Assembly (NCBI RefSeq): GCF_000013385.1
Contig: NC_007760.1
Coordinates: 2,950,001 to 3,014,000 of the forward strand
Origin: Anaeromyxobacter dehalogenans 2CP-C
GTDB lineage: Bacteria > Myxococcota > Myxococcia > Myxococcales > Anaeromyxobacteraceae
Length of the DNA: 64,000 bases
Direction: 5' to 3'
The notes under the pieces: model-generated
Told to the model about the DNA's origin: nothing
The model's database searches: none
Seen by the model: only the letters and a program-made list of their open reading frames with translations
Position numbers and translations under genes: made by a program
Part shown: positions 52,944 to 61,692 of the stretch, piece after piece
Layout of the letters: the number at the start of each line of letters is the position of its first letter
Position numbering within the stretch: the first letter of the stretch is position 1

Positions 52944-54782
52944 TCAGTAGATGCGGGAGACCTCGGCGCCCGAGTAGTAGGCGCGGAGGATCTCGCGGTG
53001 GTCCTGCCCGGCCTCGGCGCGTCCCACCGCGCCCCACTGGCACATCCCGGCGCCGTGCCCCCAGCCGCCTCCGCGCAGCCCCAGCGCGCCGTCCGGCTCC
53101 GGCTCGACCAGGAACATCGCGGACGGGAGGCCGCCGAGCAGCCGGCGGATGCGCAGCTCGCCCCGGACCTCGGCCCGGCCCGCCGCCCCGGTCACCTCCA
53201 GCTCGCGCGCGCGGCCGGACACGCCCCGCGCCGTCACGCGCAGCGCGGTCGCCGGGCCGATCCCGAGCTCGGCGCCCACCCGCGCCAGCGCCGCCGCGTC
53301 CAGCCGGCGCGTCCAGCGGAAGCGGCTGCGGCTCGCGCCCGCGGCGCGCGCGCAGTACGCCTCGGAGCCCGCCACCAGGAACCGGCGCAGCAGCGCGTCG
53401 GTGCCCAGGCCCACCGGCCAGCGCGCCGCCGCGGCGGGCGGGAGGTCGGGCCGCCCGCGCAGGCTCGGGTCGGGCGTGCCGTCCCACACCGCGTCGTTGT
53501 GCTCGCCGTGGCCGCCGCACATCGCCGAGTAGACCGCGTTCACCAGGGTGCGGTCGGCGCGGCCGAACAGCGCCTCGCCGCGCGTCGCGAGCACCGCCGC
53601 GTCGGTGCGGCCGGTGCGGGCCGCGTCGCCGCGGTACGCCTGGCAGTGCACCTCGGCGCAGAGCATGAAGGGATCGGTCAGGTGGCGCGTGCCGATCTGC
53701 GCGAGCACGTTCGAGCGGGCGGTCACCGCCTGCGCCTCCAGCGCCGCGCGCGGCGACGAGGCCGGCATCTCGCTCGGCACCAGCCCCCGCAGCAGCTCCT
53801 CGAGCGGCACGCCGTGCACGGCCGCGAGCGCGCCGCCCGCGTCGAGCGTCAGGTACAGCCGGCCGCGGTAGGTGCGATCCTCGCGCGCCCGGCCGCCGCG
53901 CCCGTGCTCGTGCTCGACGCCCTCCACCAGGAACCCCGCCTCGCCCTCCACGGTGAGCGTGAGCGCGGCGTCCGCCTCGCCCAGCGGCGCCCCCCCCTCC
54001 CCGCGCAGCTCGAGGCGCCCGGACGGCCGGCCCACCAGCGTGGCGTGCAGCGTGGCCCGCGCGCCGTGCGCGGCGCGGAGCGTCTCCACGACGACCCGCG
54101 CCCCCGCCTCCGTGCCGTCGCCGTCCACCAGCAGCAGCGCCCGGCGGTTGTCCACCACCCGCCCGGCGATGCCGTACACCGCGCCCACCACGCGCGTCTC
54201 GGCGCGCACGCCGCGTACCCGCCAGGCCTGCGCCTGCGCCTCGAGGCGCGCGCGATCGGCGAGCGGCGCCTCCTCGAGCAGGGCGCGCCACGCCAGCACC
54301 GCCGGGACGGCCTCGCGCGCGACGACCCGCAGGCGCGCGCCGGCCCCGACCCGGAGCTCGCCGCCTCCGCGCAGGAGCACGCGCGCCGGCGCGAGCGGGC
54401 GGAACGCGATCTCGCGCTGGCCCTCCATGAGCCGGATGGTGACGAGCGGCTCGCCGCCCGGCGCGAACTCCAGCCGGTGACCCCAGAGCAGGTCGAGCGG
54501 GTCGGTGAGGTCGGCGGCCGGCGGCGGCGCGAGCACGGCGGCGTCGGGCGGCGGGAGCGGGAGCGGCAGGGCCGGCTCCGGCTGCGGCGCGGCCACGGCC
54601 GTCGCGGACGAGGGCTCCGCGGCCGGCGCGGGCGTCCCCGCCGCCGCGGGCTCCGCCGGCTCCTGCGCCGCCGTCGCGCTGGGCTCCGCCAGCGCGGGCG
54701 GCTCGGGCATCGTCCCCGGGGCCGTCGGGGCCGCGTCGGCGGCGAGCGCGACGGCGAGGAGCACGGCGAGGAGTCGGCCCAT
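52944..54782 (-). CDS. SpoIID/LytB-domain protein
   Basis: This 612-residue protein has a signal peptide and a proline/alanine-rich linker to about residue 90. The SpoIID domain lies at about 330-470 (VPLEELLRGLVPSEMPASSPRAALEAQAVTARS, then MCGGHGEHND) and includes the conserved Glu of the family. SpoIID proteins are lytic transglycosylases acting on denuded peptidoglycan in spore formers; members in Gram-negative bacteria are less understood. The C-terminal GGGWGHGAGMCQWGAVG is also family-typical. Confidence 0.88.
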   Translation of the reverse strand: MGRLLAVLLAVALAADAAPTAPGTMPEPPALAEPSATAAQEPAEPAAAGTPAPAAEPSSATAVAAPQPEPALPLPLPPPDAAVLAPPPAADLTDPLDLLWGHRLEFAPGGEPLVTIRLMEGQREIAFRPLAPARVLLRGGGELRVGAGARLRVVAREAVPAVLAWRALLEEAPLADRARLEAQAQAWRVRGVRAETRVVGAVYGIAGRVVDNRRALLLVDGDGTEAGARVVVETLRAAHGARATLHATLVGRPSGRLELRGEGGAPLGEADAALTLTVEGEAGFLVEGVEHEHGRGGRAREDRTYRGRLYLTLDAGGALAAVHGVPLEELLRGLVPSEMPASSPRAALEAQAVTARSNVLAQIGTRHLTDPFMLCAEVHCQAYRGDAARTGRTDAAVLATRGEALFGRADRTLVNAVYSAMCGGHGEHNDAVWDGTPDPSLRGRPDLPPAAAARWPVGLGTDALLRRFLVAGSEAYCARAAGASRSRFRWTRRLDAAALARVGAELGIGPATALRVTARGVSGRARELEVTGAAGRAEVRGELRIRRLLGGLPSAMFLVEPEPDGALGLRGGGWGHGAGMCQWGAVGRAEAGQDHREILRAYYSGAEVSRIY

Positions 54783-54841
54783 GAGCGGGCCAGCTTACGA
54801 CGAGCCGGCCGCCGCGCGCGAACCCCTCGGCGACGGGACGT

Positions 54842-55765
54842 TCACGGCAGGCCGAGCCCGGGCGGCCCGCCCGCGAGCCGGCGGAACGCCCGGTGCAGCC
54901 GCTCCGTGACCGGACCCGGGCGCGCGCTCCCGATCGGCCGCGATCCCACCCGCACCACCGGCAGGATCTCGCGCATCGTCGAGGTGAGGAACGCCTCGTC
55001 CGCCGCCTCCAGCGCGTCCACGCGGAGCGGCGCCTCGTCCACCGGCACGCCCGTCTCTCGCGCGAGCCGGAGCACCACCCCGCGCGTCACGCCCTCCAGG
55101 ATCCCGGCCGCGAGCGGCGGCGTCCGGAGCCGGCCACCCGAGATCGCGAACACGTTCGACGACGAGCCTTCCGTCACCATCCCCGCGTCGTCGAGCAGGA
55201 GCGCCTCGTGCGCGCCCGCGGCGCGCGCCTCGCGCACCGCGAGCACGTGGGAGAGGTGCGCGCCGGTCTTCGCGGCCGGGTCCACCGCGGCGGGCGAGGC
55301 CCGGCGCACGGTCGCGATCGCCACCGCCACGCCGTCGGCGTACGCGGCTGCGGGCGGCGCGGAGAGCGGCGCGACGATGACGACGGCCTGCGGGTCCACC
55401 GCGAGCGCGGGGTCGAGCCCGATCTCCCCCGCGCCGCGCGTCATCACCACGCGCACGTACCACTCGCCCGCGTTCCACGGCGCCGCGTCGGGCGGCGCCG
55501 GGGGCGCGCCCATCGCCTGCGCCGCCTCCAGGGTGCGCGCGATCTCGCGCGCGGTGCGCGGCCCGTCCCAGCGCGGCGCGAGCCCGGTGCGCTCCGCCGA
55601 GCGCGCCAGGCGCGCGAGGTGCGCGTCGAGCTCGAACGGCCGTCCACCGTACGTGCGCACCACCTCGTACACGCTGTCGCCGTACAGGAACCCGCGGTCG
55701 AGCACCGACACCTTCGCGTCCGCCGGCGCGACCAGCGCGCCGTCCAGGTTCACGAGCGTCGCCAT
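54842..55765 (-). CDS. Class IV aminotransferase (branched-chain/D-amino acid type)
   Basis: This 307-residue PLP protein has SVLDRGFLYGDSVYEVVRTYGGRPFELDAHLARL, GEWYVRVVMTRG, and the PLP lysine most likely in AAKTGAHLSH. EALLLDDAGMVTEGSSSNVF follows, with FLTSTMREILPV near the end. The family includes branched-chain aminotransferase, D-alanine aminotransferase and aminodeoxychorismate lyase; the exact reaction cannot be decided. It starts with ATG at 55765 and is divergent from the zinc-ribbon gene. Confidence 0.88.
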   Translation of the reverse strand: MATLVNLDGALVAPADAKVSVLDRGFLYGDSVYEVVRTYGGRPFELDAHLARLARSAERTGLAPRWDGPRTAREIARTLEAAQAMGAPPAPPDAAPWNAGEWYVRVVMTRGAGEIGLDPALAVDPQAVVIVAPLSAPPAAAYADGVAVAIATVRRASPAAVDPAAKTGAHLSHVLAVREARAAGAHEALLLDDAGMVTEGSSSNVFAISGGRLRTPPLAAGILEGVTRGVVLRLARETGVPVDEAPLRVDALEAADEAFLTSTMREILPVVRVGSRPIGSARPGPVTERLHRAFRRLAGGPPGLGLP

Positions 55766-55865
55766 GCCCTCACCATAGCGCCAGGACCGCCCCGCGCGCG
55801 CGGCGACGCGCCGCGTCCGGGGCGCGGACGGACCGTGAAAACCCCGCGGGATCGTGGGCGTTTTC

Positions 55866-55893
55866 TTGACCGCGGGATCGGGGATGATATCTC
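55866..55893 (+). promoter_or_regulatory. Candidate sigma-70-type promoter for the zinc-ribbon gene
   Basis: TTGACC (55866) and TATCTC (55888) are separated by 16 bases. Transcription would start within a few bases of the ATG at 55903, leaving no Shine-Dalgarno and implying a leaderless message. The -10 match is weak. Confidence 0.35.
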
Positions 55894-55902
55894 CCGACAT
55901 CG

Positions 55903-56301
55903 ATGGAAACCGCGGTCGAGTGCACGCACTGCAAGGTGGTGATGACGAGCTGGTCGGCCCCCGGGAGCCCGATCCGCTACTACCAGTGCCCGTTCTGCGC
56001 GCGGACGCACTCCTCGCTGTACGGCGAGGTGTTCCAGCGCCGCGCGGGCGCGCGCCTGGTCGGCGCCCCGGCGCCGACCACCGCCGGCATCCCCATGGCC
56101 AGCCCCGAGGACGTGCGCTGGGCGCGCGTGAAGGCCACGGCCGCGCGCTGGTTCGCGCGGCTCGAGGCCGAGCAGCGCCCGCCTCCGCCCGCCGCGGCGT
56201 TCGCCCGGCGCGCCCGGACGGCGGGTCGGTCCGACGACGTGCCCGAGGCGGATCCCGCCGACGTGGTCGAGGTCGGCGCCCGCCGCCACGGGCGGCCCTG
56301 A
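55903..56301 (+). CDS. Small zinc-ribbon protein, function unknown
   Basis: This 132-residue protein has two CxxC knuckles, CTHCK at 7-11 and CPFCA at 29-33, spaced like a zinc ribbon, followed by an aromatic-rich SSLYGEVFQRR. The rest is low-complexity, Ala/Arg/Pro-rich. No family recognised beyond the ribbon. A hairpin after the stop could end transcription. There is no clear ribosome site before the ATG. Confidence 0.7.
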   Translation: METAVECTHCKVVMTSWSAPGSPIRYYQCPFCARTHSSLYGEVFQRRAGARLVGAPAPTTAGIPMASPEDVRWARVKATAARWFARLEAEQRPPPPAAAFARRARTAGRSDDVPEADPADVVEVGARRHGRP

Positions 56302-56326
56302 GCGCCCCCGGGAGGTTCCTGGGCGC
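56302..56326 (+). terminator. Possible terminator hairpin after the zinc-ribbon gene
   Basis: GCGCCC and GGGCGC arms enclose 13 bases directly after the stop codon. There is no T-run. Confidence 0.3.
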
Positions 56327-56398
56327 GGCGGCGAGCGCGGGCCGCGGTCGTCACGGCGAGGCCGGCGCAGGCCGCCGCTGACGGCCGCCCGGCGAGCT

Positions 56399-56423
56399 GC
56401 GGACGCGGAGCGCACGCGTCCGC
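56399..56423. repeat. Perfect 9-base inverted repeat upstream of the ABC transporter operon
   Basis: GCGGACGCG and CGCGTCCGC flank a 7-base loop, 103 bases before the ABC ATPase start. It could be an operator or a terminator hairpin. Confidence 0.5.
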
Positions 56424-56525
56424 GGCACCCCGCATTCGTCTCCCCCGCCGGAGCGCGGAGGCGAGACGCTGTGCACCGGGCGTGCGCGGGCGCGGTCAGC
56501 CCGCGCGCCCGCCGTGCGGGGGAAC

Positions 56526-57260
56526 ATGGCGAGCGCGGCGCGAGCGGACGGCGAGCGGATCCCCGCCTTCGAGGCGCGCGGCCTGGAGAAGGTCTACCGG
56601 ATGGGCGAGGTGGACGTCCCGGCGCTCCGCGGCGTGGACCTCGAGCTGTACGACGGCGAGCTGGTGGTGATCCTCGGCCCGTCCGGCAGCGGCAAGTCCA
56701 CGCTCCTCAACATCCTGGGCGGCCTGGACGTGCCCACCGCCGGCCGGGTGCGCTACCGCGAGCACGACCTCGTCGGCGCCTCGGCGCGGGCGCTCACCCG
56801 CTACCGCCGCGAGCACGTGGGCTTCGTGTTCCAGCTCTACAACCTGGTCCCGAGCCTCACCGCCCGGGAGAACGTGGCGCTCGCCTGCGAGATCGCGCCC
56901 GACCCGATGCCCGCCGACGAGGCGCTGCGCCGGGTCGGGCTCGGCGAGCGGCTCGACCACTTCCCCTCGCAGCTCTCCGGCGGCGAGCAGCAGCGGGTCG
57001 CGATCGCCCGCGCGGTGGCGAAGCGGCCGGACGTGCTGCTCTGCGACGAGCCCACCGGCGCGCTCGACGCGGCCACCGGCCGCGTGGTGCTGGAGGTGCT
57101 CGAGCAGGTGAACCGGGAGCTGGGCACGACCGTGGTGGTCATCACCCACAACGCGGCCATCGCCGCGCTGGCCGACCGGGTGGTGCACGTGAGCGACGGC
57201 CGCATCGCGCGCGTCGATCGGAACGCGCGGCGCGCGACGGCCGCGGAGATCGCCTGGTGA
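56526..57260 (+). CDS. ABC transporter ATPase (LolD/MacB type)
   Basis: This 244-residue ATPase has Walker [10 protein letters not shown], the Q-loop region [20 protein letters not shown], signature [14 protein letters not shown] and Walker [15 protein letters not shown], all of the MacB/LolD group. The ATG at 56526 is chosen because the protein then begins [19 protein letters not shown]; an upstream ATG at 56514 is also possible. The next gene overlaps by 4 bases. It powers the FtsX-type permease. Confidence 0.92.
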   Translation: MASAARADGERIPAFEARGLEKVYRMGEVDVPALRGVDLELYDGELVVILGPSGSGKSTLLNILGGLDVPTAGRVRYREHDLVGASARALTRYRREHVGFVFQLYNLVPSLTARENVALACEIAPDPMPADEALRRVGLGERLDHFPSQLSGGEQQRVAIARAVAKRPDVLLCDEPTGALDAATGRVVLEVLEQVNRELGTTVVVITHNAAIAALADRVVHVSDGRIARVDRNARRATAAEIAW

Positions 57261-59617
57261 GCGCGCTCGACCACAAGGCCTGGCACGACCTCGGGCGCAT
57301 GCGCGGCCAGGCGGTGGCCGTGGGCGCGCTCATCGCCAGCGCCATGGCGGTGTGGGTGACCACCGTGCTCACCGAGCGCGCCATGCTGCGGACCCGCGAC
57401 GCGTACTACGCGCGGCAGCGGTTCGCCGACGCGTTCGCCTCGGTCCGGCGCGCGCCCGAGCCGGTGGGCGCGCGGCTCGCCGCGATCCCCGGCGTGGCCG
57501 AGGTGGAGACCCGGGTGATCTGGCCCGGGCGCCTCGACCTGCCCGGCGGCCGCCGCGCGCGGGCGACGTTCGTCTCCCTGCCCGACCGCGCGCCGCCGCG
57601 GCTGAACGTGCTCGCCGTGCGGGACGGCCGCCTCCCGCTCCCCGGCGAGCGCGGCGTGGCGGTCCTCACCGAGGGCTTCGCCGTCGCGAACCGGCTCGGG
57701 CCGGGCGACGACCTCGGCGCGGTCGTGAACGGCCGCCGCACGCGCCTCCGCGTCGTCGGGGTGGCGCTCTCGCCCGAGTACGTCTACGCGGTCGGGCCCG
57801 GCATGCTGTTCCCGGACGACCGGAGCTACGGGGTGGTCTGGGCGCCGCGCACCGACCTGGCGGAGGCGGCGGGGCTCGACGGCGCGTTCGACGCGGTGGC
57901 GCTGCGCCTCGGCCCGGGCGCGGCCGAGCCCGACGTCCTCGCCGCGGTGGACCGGGTGCTCGAGCCCTGGGGCGGCGCCGGCGCCCACGGCCGCCGGGAC
58001 CAGACCTCGCACCGCTACCTCTCCGACGAGCTGACGCAGCTCCGGGCGCTGGCGCTGGTGATGCCGGCCATCTTCCTCGGCATCGCCGCGTTCCTGCTGT
58101 CGGTGATCGTGTCGCGCCTCGTCGCGCAGCAGCGGCCGCAGGTCGGAATGCTGAAGGCGCTCGGCTACTCCGACCTCGCGCTGGCGGTCCACTACGCGAA
58201 GCTGGTGGGCGCGGTGGTGGCGGCCGGCGCCGCCGCGGGCGCCGTCGGTGGCGCGCTGCTCGGCCGCGGGCTCGCCCGCATGTACGCGGAGTTCTACCGC
58301 TTCCCGTTCCTCGTCTACGCGGACGCGCCGGCGGTGGTCGCCTCTGGCGCGGCGCTCTGCGCGCTCGCGGCGCTGGTGGGCGTCGCCGGCGCGGTGGCGC
58401 GGGCCGCGCGCCTCCCGCCCGCCGAGGCGATGCGGCCCGAACCGCCCGCCGCGTTCCGCGCCACCGGCCTGGACCGCCTGCTGGCCCGGCCGGGCGTCCC
58501 GCCGGCGTGGCGGATGGTGCTCCGCAACCTGTCCCGCCGGCCGGTGCGGGCCGCCCTGTCGGCGCTCGGCATCGCCTCCGGGATCGCGGTGATCGTCCTC
58601 GCCGGCGCCATGCAGGACGCGCTCCACCACCTGCTCGGCGTGTACTTCCGCGACGCCCGCCGCGAGGACGCGATCGTGGTGTTCTCGGAGGCCTCCGGCG
58701 CGGACGCGCTCGCGGAGCTGCGCGCGTTGCCGGGCGTGCGCGCGGTGGAGCCGTTCCGCGGCGTGCCCGCCACGCTGCGCAGCGGCCCGCGCCGCCACCG
58801 CACCGAGCTCGCCGGCCTCGAGCCGGGCGCGCGCCTGTGGCGCCTGGTGGACGCGCGCGGCCGCGAGGTGCCGGTGCCGCCGGCCGGGGTGGTGCTCTCC
58901 TCGCAGCTCGCGCGCATGCTCGGCGTCGCCCCCGGCGACACCGTCCTCGCCGAGGTCCACGAGGGCCGGCGCCCGGTGCTGGCGCTCCCGGTGGCCGCGC
59001 TGGTGGACGACTTCGTGGGCGTGAGCGCGACGGTGAGCCGGGCGCGCCTCGACGCGGCGCTCGGCGACGGACCGCGCGCCAGCGGCGCCCTGCTCGCGCT
59101 CGCGCCCGGCGCGGGCCCGGAGGTGGAGGCCCGGCTGGCGGAGCGGCCGCGGGTGGCGGCGGTCGCGCTGGGCGACGAGCTGCGGCGATCGATGGAGGCG
59201 GTGATCGGGCGGTTCATGGGCGGGGTGGTCGCGGTGCTGGCCGGCTTCGCGCTCGTGCTCGCCGGCGGCGTCGTCTACAACGCGGCGCGGGTCGCGCACG
59301 CCGAGCGCCAGCGCGAGCTCGCCACGCTGCAGGTGCTCGGGTTCACGCCGGGCGAGGCGTGGCGCATCCTGGCCGGCGAGCTGGCGGTGCTGGTGCTCCT
59401 CGCCATCCCGGCCGGCTGCGCCCTGGGCCTCGCGCTCGCCACGCTCTCCTCGCGCCTGGTCTCGTCCGACCTGTTCCGCCTGCCGGTGGTGATCTCGCCC
59501 GGCACCTGGGCGCGGGCGGTGGGCGTCGTCTGCGCCGCGAGCGCGCTGCTGGTGGCGCTGGCGCGACGGTGGGTCGCGAACGTCGATCTGGTGGAGGTGC
59601 TGAAGGCGCGGGAGTGA
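57257..59617 (+). CDS. FtsX/MacB-type ABC permease, double length
   Basis: This 786-residue protein has an N-terminal helix ([16 protein letters not shown]), a large periplasmic domain, then two FtsX membrane blocks: one near 255-375 and one near the C-terminus. The second unit starts at about 405 ([34 protein letters not shown]). It is a duplicated permease working with the ATPase encoded before it and the adaptor encoded after it. The GTG overlaps the ATPase stop (GTGA). Substrate unknown. Confidence 0.9.
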   Translation: MSALDHKAWHDLGRMRGQAVAVGALIASAMAVWVTTVLTERAMLRTRDAYYARQRFADAFASVRRAPEPVGARLAAIPGVAEVETRVIWPGRLDLPGGRRARATFVSLPDRAPPRLNVLAVRDGRLPLPGERGVAVLTEGFAVANRLGPGDDLGAVVNGRRTRLRVVGVALSPEYVYAVGPGMLFPDDRSYGVVWAPRTDLAEAAGLDGAFDAVALRLGPGAAEPDVLAAVDRVLEPWGGAGAHGRRDQTSHRYLSDELTQLRALALVMPAIFLGIAAFLLSVIVSRLVAQQRPQVGMLKALGYSDLALAVHYAKLVGAVVAAGAAAGAVGGALLGRGLARMYAEFYRFPFLVYADAPAVVASGAALCALAALVGVAGAVARAARLPPAEAMRPEPPAAFRATGLDRLLARPGVPPAWRMVLRNLSRRPVRAALSALGIASGIAVIVLAGAMQDALHHLLGVYFRDARREDAIVVFSEASGADALAELRALPGVRAVEPFRGVPATLRSGPRRHRTELAGLEPGARLWRLVDARGREVPVPPAGVVLSSQLARMLGVAPGDTVLAEVHEGRRPVLALPVAALVDDFVGVSATVSRARLDAALGDGPRASGALLALAPGAGPEVEARLAERPRVAAVALGDELRRSMEAVIGRFMGGVVAVLAGFALVLAGGVVYNAARVAHAERQRELATLQVLGFTPGEAWRILAGELAVLVLLAIPAGCALGLALATLSSRLVSSDLFRLPVVISPGTWARAVGVVCAASALLVALARRWVANVDLVEVLKARE

Positions 59618-59620
59618 GCG

Positions 59621-60802
59621 ATGCGGCGCTGGATCGTGCTCGGGGCGGTGGTGGCGCTCGCGCTGGCGGGCGCGGCGGCGATCGTCGGCCGGGGAGCGGC
59701 CGAGGTGGAGGTCCGGCGCGCGGCGCGCGGCCCCATCGCCGAGTGGGTGGAGGGCACCGGGAAGGCCCGGGTCCGCGAGCGGCACGCCGTGTCCGCCCCG
59801 GTGGCCGGGGCGCTCGAGCGGGTCGAGGTCCACGCCGGCGACGCGGTGCGCGCCGGCGAGGTGGTGGCGCGCGTGCTGCCGCTCACGCCGACGCCGCTCG
59901 ACGCTCGCACGCGCGCGGAGGCCCGGGCGCGCGCGGCCGCGGCGAAGGCCGCCGAGGCGCAGGCGGACGCGGCGCTGCGCCGGGCCCGGGTGGTGGAGGC
60001 CGACGCGGCGCGGACGCTCGAGCGCGCCCGGGCCCTGCTGGCCGCCTCGGCCATGGCGCCGAGCGACCACGACGCCGCCGAGGCCGGCGCGCGCGCCGCG
60101 CGCGAGGAGGTGGACGCCGCGCGGGCCGCCGTGGGCCGGGCGCGGGCGGAGCGCGCCGCCGCGGAGGCGGTCCTCGCCGCGCCGCGCGGCGCGGCCGGTG
60201 GCGCGTTCCCGGTCACGTCGCCCGTGGGCGGCGTGGTGCTGCGCGTGCTGCAGGAGAGCCCGGGCCCGGTGCTGGCGGGCACGCCCGTGCTCGAGCTGGG
60301 CGATCCTGGCGACCTCGAGGTCGCGCTCGAGCTCCTCACCGAGCAGGCCTCGCGGGTGCGCGCCGGGGCGGAGGTCGAGCTGACGGCCTGGGGCGGCGAC
60401 GCGCCGCTGGCCGGTCGCGTGCGCCGGGTGGAGCCGTCGGCGTTCACCAAGGTGAGCGCGCTCGGCGTGGAGGAGCAGCGGGTGAACGTGCTGGTGGACC
60501 CCGCGGGCGCGGCGGGCGCGTGGTCGGCCCTCGGCGACGGCTGGCGCGTGGAGGGGCGCGTGGCGGTGGCGCGGCGCGCGGACGCGCTCCGCGTGCCGGC
60601 GAGCAGCGTGTTCCGGGGCGACGGCGGCTGGGCGGTGTACGCGGTCGAGGGCGGGCGGGCGCGGCTGCGGACCGTGCGGCTCGGCGCGCTGGCGGCCACC
60701 GAGGTGGAGATCGCCGAAGGGCTGGCCGACGGGACGCCGGTGGTGCTCCGGCCCACCGGCGCGCTGCGCGACGGCGCGCGCGTGCGGGCGCGGGAGCCGT
60801 GA
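59621..60802 (+). CDS. HlyD/MacA-type periplasmic adaptor protein
   Basis: This 393-residue protein has an N-terminal helix (WIVLGAVVALALAGAAAIVG), a barrel-sandwich/lipoyl domain (HAVSAPVAGALERVEVHAGDAVRAGEVVARV), an Ala/Glu-rich coiled coil from about 98 to 185 and a beta-barrel C-terminus. It bridges the inner-membrane permease to an outer-membrane channel. It begins 3 bases after the permease gene. No outer-membrane channel is encoded here, so it must be encoded elsewhere. Confidence 0.9.
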   Translation: MRRWIVLGAVVALALAGAAAIVGRGAAEVEVRRAARGPIAEWVEGTGKARVRERHAVSAPVAGALERVEVHAGDAVRAGEVVARVLPLTPTPLDARTRAEARARAAAAKAAEAQADAALRRARVVEADAARTLERARALLAASAMAPSDHDAAEAGARAAREEVDAARAAVGRARAERAAAEAVLAAPRGAAGGAFPVTSPVGGVVLRVLQESPGPVLAGTPVLELGDPGDLEVALELLTEQASRVRAGAEVELTAWGGDAPLAGRVRRVEPSAFTKVSALGVEEQRVNVLVDPAGAAGAWSALGDGWRVEGRVAVARRADALRVPASSVFRGDGGWAVYAVEGGRARLRTVRLGALAATEVEIAEGLADGTPVVLRPTGALRDGARVRAREP

Positions 60803-60812
60803 GGCCGGGCGA

Positions 60813-61109
60813 CTACGCGGGAACGTTCGCCGCGTCGTCGGGCGGCCCGGCCACGCCGAGGTAGCGCAGGAGGCGCCGGTGGTGCTGCCGCAGGCCGCGA
60901 ACCGACACGCGGGCCGGGCAGCCGGCCAGCGCGCGGGCCAGCACCGCCACGCCGAAGTCGTGGAACTCGCGAACGTGCGTGAGATCGACGCGGACCTGCG
61001 TGCCGGGCCGGGCGGAGGCGAGGCTCCGGGCCACGTCCTCGGCCGCCGGCACGTCGAACACGCCGTCGCGGCGGATGGTGTGGGTCTCCCCCGGCTCCTG
61101 CGACGTCAT
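60813..61109 (-). CDS. Stand-alone STAS-domain protein
   Basis: This 98-residue protein has the STAS fold (VFDVPAAEDVARSLASARPGTQVRVDLTHVREFHDFGVAVLARALAG) with no other domain. It could be an anti-anti-sigma-like or MlaB-like factor; the usual phosphorylatable Ser in the D-S/T-x-G loop is not obvious (DFGV). The ATG at 61109 has a GGGGG ribosome site. It is convergent with the adaptor gene and downstream of the tRNA. Confidence 0.7.
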   Translation of the reverse strand: MTSQEPGETHTIRRDGVFDVPAAEDVARSLASARPGTQVRVDLTHVREFHDFGVAVLARALAGCPARVSVRGLRQHHRRLLRYLGVAGPPDDAANVPA

Positions 61110-61269
61110 CTGTGCATCCCCCCGGCGAGCCCTGCGATCGCCGCCCAGGTCCAAAATACCCGGCGCTGATATCGGACCCAAACCGACGGTCCGAGGCATG
61201 TGGCCGCGGGCGGACGGCGTAGGGCGGAGGGTGCACGCGCGCGCCGCGGGACGGGGCGCGCGTGGAGAT

Positions 61270-61341
61270 TGGGGCGCCAGGGACTCGAACCCTGAGCCAA
61301 CGGCTTAAAAGGCCGCTGCTCTACCATTGAGCTAGCGCCCC
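61270..61341 (-). tRNA. tRNA-Lys (anticodon TTT)
   Basis: On the minus strand the 72-base sequence folds as a cloverleaf: 7-base acceptor stem GGGGCGC/GCGCCCC, D arm GCTC-AATGGTA-GAGC, anticodon stem GCGGC/GCCGT with loop CTTTTAA (anticodon TTT), and T arm CAGGG-TTCGAGT-CCCTG. Discriminator base is A; CCA is not encoded. Stems are complete apart from a G-T pair in the anticodon stem. Confidence 0.97.
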
Positions 61342-61457
61342 GTTCGGCGGAGCCGACCGGCGCTTCATACCACGCAGACCGCCCGCGGGCTGCACGGACC
61401 CGAGCGCTCCGCCCGCCTCTCGCCGGCGGCTCCCGGCCGCGCAGCCCCGAGAAACGG

Positions 61458-61489
61458 CCGCGCCAGCATGCAGGTGCATGCTGGCGCGG
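61458..61489. repeat. 15-base perfect inverted repeat, 2-base spacer
   Basis: Arms at 61458-61472 and 61475-61489 (core GCGCCAGCATGCA) are exact complements around a GG centre. There is no T-run, so it is not a standard terminator. Confidence 0.8.
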
Positions 61490-61511
61490 GTGCTGCTCCC
61501 CCCTGGAGCTT

Positions 61512-61565
61512 GGCTGAGGAGCGGGAACCCCCCCGTCCCGGACGTTCCGCTCCCGCTCCTCAGCC
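61512..61565. repeat. 15-base perfect inverted repeat with a 24-base loop
   Basis: Arms GGCTGAGGAGCGGGA (61512-61526) and TCCCGCTCCTCAGCC (61551-61565) are exact complements. Downstream of the SDR stop on the minus strand, the hairpin could protect or end that transcript. Confidence 0.8.
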
Positions 61566-61692
61566 TCGCCGCGGAACATACCGTTGGATCCGGCGCGCAG
61601 GTATCGCGTGACCCGGCGACCCACGGCCATGAGACGGGGCCGCACCGTGCGTGCGCACGTGCGCCCCGTCCGAGTACCGGAGACTCCCCGGT

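Larger units (their letters stand above)
61342..61692. other. Intergenic region with two long inverted repeats
   Basis: This 351-base stretch between the tRNA-Lys gene and the SDR gene holds no gene I can support. It contains two near-perfect inverted repeats (61458-61489 and 61512-61565). A TATGAA at 61364-61369 on the minus strand could be a -10 element for the tRNA; a -35 is not clear. Confidence 0.7.

Noticed and set aside
61270-61341. tRNA-Lys as an integration site of a mobile element
   Set aside because: No integrase, no repeat of the tRNA 3' end and no foreign gene block in the window.
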